63,987 nucleotides of DNA from positions 1 through 63,987 of the forward strand of contig JBDTOI010000005.1 of NCBI GenBank assembly GCA_039933315.1, written 5' to 3'. Below the pieces are notes generated by a model. That model had not been told where the DNA came from and did not search any database. It saw nothing but the letters and a program-made list of their open reading frames with translations. The translations under genes were made by a program, and so were the position numbers. Each line of letters opens with the position of its first letter. Position 1 is the first letter of the stretch. Positions 32,888 to 40,719 of the stretch are shown here, piece after piece. The DNA comes from DASXRU01 sp039933315 (lineage in GTDB: Bacteria; Acidobacteriota; Blastocatellia; Pyrinomonadales; Pyrinomonadaceae).

Positions 32888-34102
32888 ATGAGCTCAATTC
32901 TCTCAACCGTGCAAGACAGCGATGTGAAGACTCTCGAGGTCGAGATCGAGCGCATTCTTCCGGGCGGCGTGGGCTTGGCCCATGCCGAGGGCTTGACGCT
33001 ATTTGTTTCGCTCGCGGCGCCGGGAGACGTGGTGCGGATTGTAATCGATCGGTTGCAGGGCAAAGTTGCCTTTGCCTCCGTCGTCGAGGTTATTAAACCG
33101 TCTCCAGTTCGCGTAGAACCGCCGTGTCCTTACTTCGGCCTTTGCGGGGGCTGCGACTTTCAGCAACTAACCTACGAAGCGCAGCTGGCGGCTAAAGTTG
33201 AAATCATTCGTGACTGCCTGCGTCGCATCGCCCGCATTGAGTCTCCGCTCGATATTCCGATGCATTCTTCGCCGAAGGAGTGGCAGTATCGCGCGCGAGC
33301 CATGTGGCAGTTTGATGCGACAACAAAGCAGCTCGGCTACTTCGAGCGCGGCTCAAATAACGTTTGCGACGTTGAATATTGCGCGGTGCTTGCGCCGGAA
33401 TTGCAGGCGACTTTGGAGCAACTACGATCTCAGATCCAAACTGAAGCCGGGCCGCAACTGCCAAAGCACGTCGAAGCCGTGGCAGGCAATGAAGGTGTGT
33501 CCGTCGCTGCTGATTTGAGGAGCCCCAGCCTCACGGTTACCCGCGTCATACAAAACGAAACCTACCACTTCAGTGCCGAAAGCTTCTTTCAAATCAATCA
33601 TGAGTTGCTTGAGCCGTTAATCAGCGAGGCCTTACGCGACGTGACCGGAGAAGCCAGGGGAGCGGTGGCAATCGATCTCTACTGTGGGGTGGGTTTGTTT
33701 ACTCTTCCGCTGGCGCGGCGATTCGGCCGCGTAGTTGGCATTGAGGCCAACCGGCGCGCTACAGAATTTGCGCGGCGCAACTTGAAATTCGCCGGGCTGA
33801 AGAATGCCGAGATTGTGACTTCCCGGGTCGGCGATTGGCTAAAGGAACATGGGCGCTCATTTAAGTCAGTCGATTTTCTGCTGCTTGATCCGCCGCGTTC
33901 AGGTGCAGAGAACAGAGACATCGAAGGCATACTGGCCCTTCATCCGGCCAGGATTTCCTACGTATCATGCGACCCTGCCACGCTGGCGCGCGACCTTAAA
34001 AAACTGATCGCCGGCGGATATTCTTTTGACTCTGTGGCGGCATTTGATATGTTTCCGCAGACTCATCACGTGGAAACTGTCGTCCGCCTCCTCGCGGCCT
34101 GA
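32888..34102 (+). CDS. rlmD: RlmD/TrmA-family RNA (uracil-C5) methyltransferase
   Basis: Iron-sulfur, SAM-dependent enzyme that methylates C5 of uridine in 23S rRNA or tRNA. An N-terminal TRAM domain (residues 12-72) precedes the cluster cysteines in CPYFGLCGGCDFQQL, with a later Cys in CDVEYC. The methyltransferase core shows DLYCGVGLFTLPLA (SAM), LLDPPRSG and the catalytic Cys in YVSCDPATLARDL. Assignment to RlmD rather than RlmC or TrmA is by overall architecture (TRAM plus four Cys) and is inference. Confidence 0.88.
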   Translation: MSSILSTVQDSDVKTLEVEIERILPGGVGLAHAEGLTLFVSLAAPGDVVRIVIDRLQGKVAFASVVEVIKPSPVRVEPPCPYFGLCGGCDFQQLTYEAQLAAKVEIIRDCLRRIARIESPLDIPMHSSPKEWQYRARAMWQFDATTKQLGYFERGSNNVCDVEYCAVLAPELQATLEQLRSQIQTEAGPQLPKHVEAVAGNEGVSVAADLRSPSLTVTRVIQNETYHFSAESFFQINHELLEPLISEALRDVTGEARGAVAIDLYCGVGLFTLPLARRFGRVVGIEANRRATEFARRNLKFAGLKNAEIVTSRVGDWLKEHGRSFKSVDFLLLDPPRSGAENRDIEGILALHPARISYVSCDPATLARDLKKLIAGGYSFDSVAAFDMFPQTHHVETVVRLLAA

Positions 34103-34208
34103 CAAGTTGCTGGATTTCAAAGATCTAGCCAGGCGGCAGATCAACTTGCCGCGTATCTATCGACGGTTCGACTGTTGGTCTCAACTCAGCCCTCGCGAAA
34201 GGAAAACC

Positions 34209-35129
34209 ATGAAAAGATCGTGTGCCATTTCGCTTGTACTGCTTTTAGCCACGTGTCTGAGTGGGTCTTCGGTCGCCTTCAGCCAGTCTATTACTTTTGC
34301 CAGAGTAGCGGCCTGGAACCAACAGGGAGTCCGCTTCACCGCTCAGGGTGTGGTGCCGATTAGCAAGCCGGAACAACTTCGCGCAGCCATCGCGGCCATC
34401 AACCCGGACGTGATTGCCTTGTCCGAAGTGAACTCACGCGAAGCGATGGACGAGATTGTCGCCAGCCCCTTCGCCAACGGGGCGCGCTACAAAGTTGAGA
34501 TGGACAACGATCAGACGGGGCCGCAAAAGATCGCTGTCCTCTTCAAAGACAGCCCTGAAATAACCGTCAGCAACCGCCGCGCGGTCCCCGGGTCAGATGA
34601 TAATAATCCGGACTTGCGAAAGGCCTGGGCGTTCGATGTGAAGATCAGGAACTTTGACTTTCTCTTGATCGCCGTTCATTTGAAATCAGGGCGTGCGAAA
34701 GCGCAGCGCATCGTTCGCAACAGCCAGACCAAGGCCATTGCGCGTTTCATACGCCAGGAGACCGCCGGCACGGGTGAAAAAGATGTACTCGTGGTCGGCG
34801 ATTACAACATGATACCGGGGCCGGACGCAGAGAACTTTAACAATCTAAGCCCAGGCTCCAACGCGAACGAGTTTCTGCGTTTTATTTCTTCATCGTTAAC
34901 TGGGCCAACGCATATCGATACTTGCCTCAATGCCAGCGCGTTTAATGGTAATTTACTCGACGGCTTTTCAATCTCTCGGTCTCAAACACGAGAGTGGACT
35001 GGCTATATTCGAATTCAGCAACTGCAAGCCCTCCTGCCAAACATGTGGTGTGATAAGTACAAGAGCACCGTCTCGGACCATTTGCCATTGGTGGCGCGTT
35101 TTCGCGTGTCGTTGCCAGATGATGATTAG
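34209..35129 (+). CDS. Exported endonuclease/exonuclease/phosphatase-family protein
   Basis: EEP-fold hydrolase. The ATG at 34209 (MKRSCAISLVLLLATCLSG) has AAAGGA seven bases upstream and gives a signal peptide; the frame is open further upstream inside rlmD but that is overlap. Metal and catalytic motifs are ALSEVNSREAMDEI (Glu), AVHLKSGRA, VVGDYNMIPG (Asp, Asn) and the closing SDHLPLVARF (Asp-His). The fold covers nucleases, phosphodiesterases and sphingomyelinases, so the substrate cannot be fixed. Export points to extracellular DNA, RNA or lipid. Confidence 0.85.
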   Translation: MKRSCAISLVLLLATCLSGSSVAFSQSITFARVAAWNQQGVRFTAQGVVPISKPEQLRAAIAAINPDVIALSEVNSREAMDEIVASPFANGARYKVEMDNDQTGPQKIAVLFKDSPEITVSNRRAVPGSDDNNPDLRKAWAFDVKIRNFDFLLIAVHLKSGRAKAQRIVRNSQTKAIARFIRQETAGTGEKDVLVVGDYNMIPGPDAENFNNLSPGSNANEFLRFISSSLTGPTHIDTCLNASAFNGNLLDGFSISRSQTREWTGYIRIQQLQALLPNMWCDKYKSTVSDHLPLVARFRVSLPDDD

Positions 35130-35291
35130 GTAACGTCGGCAACCGTCGCGTCCAAGCAAAGAATTCTGCAAGAGCCCGCGAGGGCATCCTCAGCACCAGC
35201 CCTGTTACATTCTGATTGTTGGCGCTAATTATGTACTGCCGGCAATGACTAATGTCTCGAGGAGTGCGCCGGTTTTTGAGTAGTCTCAAAG

Positions 35292-38009
35292 ATGCGAGCC
35301 GCCTCTAACGGACCCTCGTTTGTCACTTATCCTCTCGCGCTGGTGGCGATGGCATACGTGTGCGGAATCCTGGCAGGGCACTACTGTGTCGTTCCTCTTA
35401 ACCCGGCCTTAATTATCCTCTGTGGCGGCACGGTGTTGGCCACGTTGCTGGTGGTCTTTCCTGCGGTCCACCAGACACGATATGCGGTCTCGGCTTTGAT
35501 ATGTTTCGGCTTTCTTTGTGCGGGTGGGGCAATGACTCTGCTTCTAAAGGACCACCCCGCCAACAGCATCGCGCATTTCTATGACAAAGGTTGGATTGAG
35601 TCAGGTGATCCTGTGGAGATCACCGGGATCCTTGATCAAGCACCAGAAGTAGCGCCCGATCGTCTTTATTTGACGGTGCGGGCTGAGCAGCTGCGATACA
35701 AAGCAACCGACCAACCGGTAACCGGCAGAATACTGTTTTCGGCCAGCCTGCGCGACCGTATTACCCAGGCAGAATATGATCAGCTCGGGTTGCGCTACGG
35801 CGCACGACTGCGCGTCATAACTGCATTGAATCGTGCGGACACTTTTCGCAATCCCGGCGGTTCGTTGTTCACTGAATATCTGGATCGCAAAGGTTACGAC
35901 GCAACGGGCCTGATCAAGAGCCCGCTGTTGGTGGAGCGCCTGGATGATGAGCCGGTCTTTCTGCCGCTGGCATTGCTCTACCGGTGGCGTCAGTCATTGC
36001 TGTTAAGAATCAACCGCCTCTTTTCGCCTGAAACAGCAGGGGTGCTCGATGCCGCGTTGCTGGGGAACCGTTATTTCCTGTCACGTGGTGCGGCGGAACG
36101 CTTTCGTGCGGGCGGAACATTTCATGTTCTCGTCATCAGTGGGCTGCACATAAGTTTCATTGGGGGCATTGTCTTCCTGGTCATGCGCCGGCTGACAAAA
36201 CGAGTGGGGATGCAGTTTGTCGTTTCTGCTGCCGTACTCTGGGCGTATGCACTGGCTGTCGGCGCCGAGGCTTCGGTGGTGCGATCCGCGTTGATGTTCA
36301 CCCTGGTGGCGCTGGGACCACTGGTGGCTCGCAGGGCGCAATCCCTCAATGTGCTGGGTGGAACGGCGCTTGTTCTGTTGGTTTGGCGGCCGAGCGATCT
36401 GTTTGATCCATCATTCCAACTTACGTTTCTTTCGGTGCTGATGATTATCACTGTGGGCTGGCCACTGCTGCAGCGTATGCAGGCTGTGGGGGCCTGGCAA
36501 CCCACGCGGGAGAGTCCGTATCCGCCCTGCAGCCGGCGTTGGTTTCGCATCGCCTCCGAAATGCTCTTCTGGAGCGAACGCAGGTGGCAGGCGGAAATGG
36601 CCCGCTCGAATTTCAGCTATAAGCTTTTCAAAGCCCCGTCGGCAGCGAGACTTGAGCGTTGGCGATTACAGCGTCCGCTGCGATTTGTCGTCGGTGCTGT
36701 TGTGATTTCCGCAAGCGTACAGGTTGGCCTGCTGCCGCTCCTGATTCTTTACTTCCATCGGCTCTCAATTGCTTCACTTGTTTTGAATATTGGCGTCGGA
36801 GTATTGATGGCTGCGCTCGGTTTAGTCGCAATCGCGACCTTGTTGCTTCACCGGTTTACTGAAACTCTTTCGCTAGCCCTCGTGAGAGTGGCGGAGGGTA
36901 TCAGTTGGCTTATGGTTCACAGCGTGGATCCGTTTGTCAGGTGGGGACTCGCGTCCATCCGGTTGCCTGAATACACCGGAAGTGCGGCTGCCATCTACGG
37001 GCTTTACTATGTTCCCCTCGCCATACTGATCTTCGGGCTGGCGCGGTGGAATCCTTTGCGACTGCCTGTAGCCAGAAATAGACAAGCTCGTCTCAACTGG
37101 CTGGGCTCAGGATGTCTGCTCCTGATTCTATGTCTGATAATTTTCCACCCGCTGAGCGCGGGCCGTGCTGATGGCCGGTTGCGGATTGATTTTCTCGACG
37201 TAGGTCAGGGTGATTCGGCGTTGATGACCCTGCCGGATGGAACGACAATGCTGATCGATGGCGGCGGGCGGCCCAGTTTCAGGCGCCCAGCAGGCGGGGA
37301 AGATGAGGCAGAACCATTTGAGCGCGACACACGCAGTATCGGCGAGGCCGTGGTTTCGGAGTATTTGTGGTGGCGCGGGTTGGGACGCGTGGACTATCTG
37401 CTGGTAACGCACGCCGACGCGGATCATATCGACGGATTGAACGACGTAGCCAGGAACTTTCGCGTTCGGAGTGCTCTGGTGGCGCGCGCGCCCGCGGCTG
37501 ATGCGGAGTTTCGTCGCTTTGCGGAGACCGCCGGATCTGCCGGCCTGCCCCTGCAAATTATTGGCGCCGGGGATGTCCTGCATTTTGGGGACGTCAGCGT
37601 GCAAGCGATTTGGCCTCGGCCCGCGGCGAATGCAAACCCACCCTCTTTGAACAATGATTCCGTGGTGCTGCGCGTATCTTTTAGGGAAAAAAGTTTTCTG
37701 CTGACCGGGGACATCGAGAAGGAAGCGGAAGCCGCGTTATTGCGGACTGGAGTTAATCTCAGTAGCGACGTGGTCAAGGTCGCGCACCATGGCAGCAGGA
37801 CTTCTTCAACGCAGGGCTTTGTAAGCGCGACCCATCCGACGCTGGCCATCATCTCTGTGGGGCGCACTTCTGTTTTCGGGCATCCGCATAAGGAGGTGGT
37901 TGAACGCTGGCGGGCAATTGGTTCTGAGTTACTGACCACAGGTCAAAAGGGAACGATTACCGTGAGTACTGACGGCCACGACTTAAGATTGGAAACGTTC
38001 GTGAGGTAG
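35292..38009 (+). CDS. comEC: ComEC/Rec2 DNA-uptake channel
   Basis: Inner-membrane protein that takes single-stranded DNA into the cell during natural transformation. In order: two or three N-terminal membrane helices, an OB-fold region (VEITGILDQAPEVAPDRLYL), the Competence-domain helices (FHVLVISGLHISFIGGIVF; a central insert of about 70 residues near 395-465), and a C-terminal metallo-beta-lactamase-like domain (LDVGQGDSALM, LLVTHADADHIDGLND, LTGDIE, VAHHGS). The HADADH metal motif is intact, suggesting an active nuclease. A ComEA-like protein lies 2 kb away on the other strand and a pilus ATPase at the left edge, consistent with a transformation system. Confidence 0.93.
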   Translation: MRAASNGPSFVTYPLALVAMAYVCGILAGHYCVVPLNPALIILCGGTVLATLLVVFPAVHQTRYAVSALICFGFLCAGGAMTLLLKDHPANSIAHFYDKGWIESGDPVEITGILDQAPEVAPDRLYLTVRAEQLRYKATDQPVTGRILFSASLRDRITQAEYDQLGLRYGARLRVITALNRADTFRNPGGSLFTEYLDRKGYDATGLIKSPLLVERLDDEPVFLPLALLYRWRQSLLLRINRLFSPETAGVLDAALLGNRYFLSRGAAERFRAGGTFHVLVISGLHISFIGGIVFLVMRRLTKRVGMQFVVSAAVLWAYALAVGAEASVVRSALMFTLVALGPLVARRAQSLNVLGGTALVLLVWRPSDLFDPSFQLTFLSVLMIITVGWPLLQRMQAVGAWQPTRESPYPPCSRRWFRIASEMLFWSERRWQAEMARSNFSYKLFKAPSAARLERWRLQRPLRFVVGAVVISASVQVGLLPLLILYFHRLSIASLVLNIGVGVLMAALGLVAIATLLLHRFTETLSLALVRVAEGISWLMVHSVDPFVRWGLASIRLPEYTGSAAAIYGLYYVPLAILIFGLARWNPLRLPVARNRQARLNWLGSGCLLLILCLIIFHPLSAGRADGRLRIDFLDVGQGDSALMTLPDGTTMLIDGGGRPSFRRPAGGEDEAEPFERDTRSIGEAVVSEYLWWRGLGRVDYLLVTHADADHIDGLNDVARNFRVRSALVARAPAADAEFRRFAETAGSAGLPLQIIGAGDVLHFGDVSVQAIWPRPAANANPPSLNNDSVVLRVSFREKSFLLTGDIEKEAEAALLRTGVNLSSDVVKVAHHGSRTSSTQGFVSATHPTLAIISVGRTSVFGHPHKEVVERWRAIGSELLTTGQKGTITVSTDGHDLRLETFVR

Positions 38010-38024
38010 CGAGGGCAGGAGTGT

Positions 38025-38612
38025 TTAAATTCCAGCGCCGTCCATAAATTGTTCAGGCGAGTATCGGCCTACTTCCGAGCTGCCGACTTTGTAGGTATTC
38101 AGAACCCCCAACGGCGGGGCATAGAGATGCAGCGTGACCATGTCCTGGCCACTGACTTCGGGGTTGCCCAGTTGATGTATGTCTGGCACGGCGGCATCGG
38201 TAACATCGCCGGGAACCCATTGCCGGGCTGACTTGTATCGCAACGTGCTGTCGCCATCCAGCTCGAACATCGTTTCCCACATTACACCTTCGCATACGCG
38301 GACCGCGCCATGGGATCCATTGTGGTCATGAATCGGTGTGCGCTGACCCGGCCGCCAGCAAAGCACCAGCAACTCCACGTGCTCGTTGCGAAAGACACGA
38401 TGCCGCGCGTAGTTTCCGGTTTTAAAACTGCGATAAGGACGCAGTTCTTCCGCCTTCAACTCGACATCCTCCAGCAGAGAGTCAACCTGCTCAAGAGTGG
38501 GCGTCTGGGGCAAGTTTCTGAGCCGGTTCACCAGCGACTTCAAAGAGCCGGCGGTGGCAGCTACTTCGCTATCCACGGGTGATGGTGGTTGTACCGTGAC
38601 GTTAGTTGACAA
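38025..38612 (-). CDS. Cysteine dioxygenase, type I
   Basis: Cupin-fold non-heme iron enzyme that oxidises cysteine to cysteine sulfinate. The iron ligands are in PIHDHNGSHG (two His) and the third His in VPDIHQLGNPE; VRVCEGVMWE has the conserved Gly-Glu turn. Length 195 is usual for bacterial CDO. It ends convergent with comEC, 16 bp away. Residues for the Cys-Tyr crosslink of mammalian enzymes are not expected in bacteria. Confidence 0.9.
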   Translation of the reverse strand: MSTNVTVQPPSPVDSEVAATAGSLKSLVNRLRNLPQTPTLEQVDSLLEDVELKAEELRPYRSFKTGNYARHRVFRNEHVELLVLCWRPGQRTPIHDHNGSHGAVRVCEGVMWETMFELDGDSTLRYKSARQWVPGDVTDAAVPDIHQLGNPEVSGQDMVTLHLYAPPLGVLNTYKVGSSEVGRYSPEQFMDGAGI

Positions 38613-38730
38613 CTGGGCCTCCGGATAATGAGTTCAACTGCGACAGTGATCTCGTTGGAGTTTATATTCTGCCAAAGGTGGAGGAGTCAAGGTTGCTTAT
38701 CTTTTAGCCGGCCAGAATTATGGAATATCG

Positions 38731-40161
38731 TCAGGGCCCGAGCAACAAGAGTCGAATGTCTCGAACGTTGGTCCCCGTTGATCCCATAACAATTGCATCT
38801 CCCAGCGCGTCGAAATAAGTGAACGAGTCGCTGTTCTGCAGAAAACTCTCGGCATCCAGGCCTGAGTCCGACCCCCGCGAGACGGTAGAGTGATCTGCGA
38901 TAGCGCCGGTTGCCGGGCTGTTGCCGTCGATACCATCGGTACCCGCACTGAGGATCACGGCACAAAGTTTTCTCTTCTTCCCTGCCTCTCTGTTCAATCG
39001 ATCCAACTGCAACGCCAAACGCAGTGCAGTTTCCGAGTTGCGCCCGCCCGTTCCTCGGCCCCTGAGCGGGCAAGCGAATTCCCCGCCCGAGATCAAGCAA
39101 GCTGTTTGGCCTTTCCCTGATAATTGTTCTCTCAGACGCAACAGACGAGCGATCAAAGCGGCGCAGCCTGACTCAATAGGCTGATCGGAGATATCGAGTG
39201 CCATCCTCACGAGGAACTCGCGTTGACGAGCAGCCTCCGCCGCAGCCTCAAGGGCATTGCGATTGTGCAGCAGCACGTAATGCTCCTGCCGTGCCTGCCC
39301 GTGAGCGCTCTGCTCCGTTCCGCGATCGATTGCCTGCAGAATCGAATGAGGCAGTCGCACTCTGAGATTGTGGCGATTGACAATCTCATCCGCGGAAAGA
39401 CCACCAGAGGGCGTCCGCAGCGTCGGCCCGGAAGCAACGGTGGCCTCCTGCCCGTCAGGGGTGTCTGACACGATGAGAGTGAATTGGCGCGAGCGCGGCG
39501 CACGGGCAGCCAATTTGTTTCCTTTGATGGCCGAAAACGCGCGCCGTACGACGTTTATCTTGTCTATGGATAGACCCGATTCCACCAGCACCTGGTTCGC
39601 TCGTCGCATGTCATCCAGCGTTATGGTTTCATTGGCGGCCCATTCCAACATGGCCGAGCCGCCGCCTGAAATCAGAAAGATGATCAAAGCGCGTTCATCC
39701 TCGGCTCGTTGAAGCAAGCCGAACGCAGCACGCGCCGCATCGAGACTTTGCTGGTTGGGAAGGGGATGGCCGCCGGCAAAGACTTGCCATCGTTCCGCAG
39801 GTAGGGACCATGCTTGTGTCCGTGAATCGGTTATCTCAGGGCGGGTAAAGCCGTCACTCGATGGCATTGAAGTTGGCAATGTGGGGGGCGAGGGACCCGA
39901 TATAACGCCGGCAATGAGACGATCTTGCAGAATACTCTCCAGCGCGCAGGCCATTGGCCATGCGGCCTTTCCCAGAGCAATTGAATAGATGGGATGAAAG
40001 CTGGTGCTTAGGTCCAGAGTTGTGTCGCAGATTTGGAGGTTAGATCCGCGCAAGCTGACTGCGTTTCGCAACGCTGAGCCGGGATCGACGCTGCTGAGCG
40101 CTTCGCCGAATATCTGTAGCGCGGCGTCACGAAGTCGGCAGGTCTCATCATTACTACTCAC
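38731..40161 (-). CDS. Glycerate 2-kinase (DUF4147/MOFRL family)
   Basis: ATP-dependent phosphorylation of D-glycerate to 2-phosphoglycerate. An N-terminal DUF4147 domain carries YSIALGKAAWPMA, VFAGGHPLPNQQS and FLISGGGSAMLEW. A C-terminal MOFRL domain carries CLISGGEFACPLRGRGTGG and ILSAGTDGIDGNSPATGAIA. The start is a GTG at 40161 that overlaps the comEA stop in GTGA, so the two are translationally coupled, which is odd for these functions. Confidence 0.9.
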   Translation of the reverse strand: MSSNDETCRLRDAALQIFGEALSSVDPGSALRNAVSLRGSNLQICDTTLDLSTSFHPIYSIALGKAAWPMACALESILQDRLIAGVISGPSPPTLPTSMPSSDGFTRPEITDSRTQAWSLPAERWQVFAGGHPLPNQQSLDAARAAFGLLQRAEDERALIIFLISGGGSAMLEWAANETITLDDMRRANQVLVESGLSIDKINVVRRAFSAIKGNKLAARAPRSRQFTLIVSDTPDGQEATVASGPTLRTPSGGLSADEIVNRHNLRVRLPHSILQAIDRGTEQSAHGQARQEHYVLLHNRNALEAAAEAARQREFLVRMALDISDQPIESGCAALIARLLRLREQLSGKGQTACLISGGEFACPLRGRGTGGRNSETALRLALQLDRLNREAGKKRKLCAVILSAGTDGIDGNSPATGAIADHSTVSRGSDSGLDAESFLQNSDSFTYFDALGDAIVMGSTGTNVRDIRLLLLGP

Positions 40162-40505
40162 TCCGCCTTCACCAGCGCGCTAATGGCCCGGAAGCGACGG
40201 TCACTCATGCCCCGTACAACAATCAAGTACTCAGCCCGCCGAAACGGTCCGAATGTTTGTCGATGCTCAATGATACGCGCGGCCATAACCGGACCGACGC
40301 CTGGGAGTTTTTCCAGTTCTGTGGCCGAGGCGGTGTTGATGTTTAATTGTTTAGTGGCGGTAGCGGCAGAGTCACCGCTCGCTTGCGACGCGGTATTTGT
40401 TAGTGAGGGTCGAGGAAGTCTTACGCAGCCTGGCATCAGGGCGATAGCGACTGCGAGAATGATTCCACGCGCCTCTAACGTATTCGCGCCAAGATTGTGT
40501 TTCAT
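40158..40505 (-). CDS. ComEA-like helix-hairpin-helix lipoprotein
   Basis: Envelope-bound DNA-binding protein of the ComEA type. A lipoprotein signal (LAVAIALMPGC, lipobox Cys at residue 27) is followed by a Ser/Thr/Ala linker. The HhH pair reads LNINTASATELEKLPGVGPV and MAARIIEHRQTFGPFRRAEY. It probably binds incoming DNA for ComEC. Anchoring by lipid rather than by a single helix is a variant seen in Gram-negatives. Its stop overlaps the glycerate kinase start. Confidence 0.85.
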   Translation of the reverse strand: MKHNLGANTLEARGIILAVAIALMPGCVRLPRPSLTNTASQASGDSAATATKQLNINTASATELEKLPGVGPVMAARIIEHRQTFGPFRRAEYLIVVRGMSDRRFRAISALVKAE

Positions 40506-40608
40506 AAATGCAAACTGCTGAACGCAAAGACTATGAAGGCTCGCCGCTCACGTGTGCAATCTGCTGGAAGTCCAGGTGTTTCAAAAACTTGTCGGCTGAG
40601 ATCACGTC

Positions 40609-40644
40609 TTTTCCACAAAGCTTTTCCACATAAGTTGTGGAAAA
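40609..40644. promoter_or_regulatory. Cluster of three DnaA-box-like 9-mers
   Basis: TTTTCCACA occurs at 40609-40617 and 40622-40630, and its complement TGTGGAAAA at 40636-40644, all fitting the DnaA consensus TTWTNCACA. The last two form a perfect 9-bp inverted repeat around TAAGT. They lie between ftsK and comEA, about 100-140 bp upstream of comEA. DnaA binding is inference. Confidence 0.5.
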
Positions 40645-40719
40645 CTTTTTGGGCACGCAAACGGGAGCTTTTCTGCTGAGTGAGAAGGCTAACTGTCGCG
40701 CCAGCGTTCTGGACTCGTC

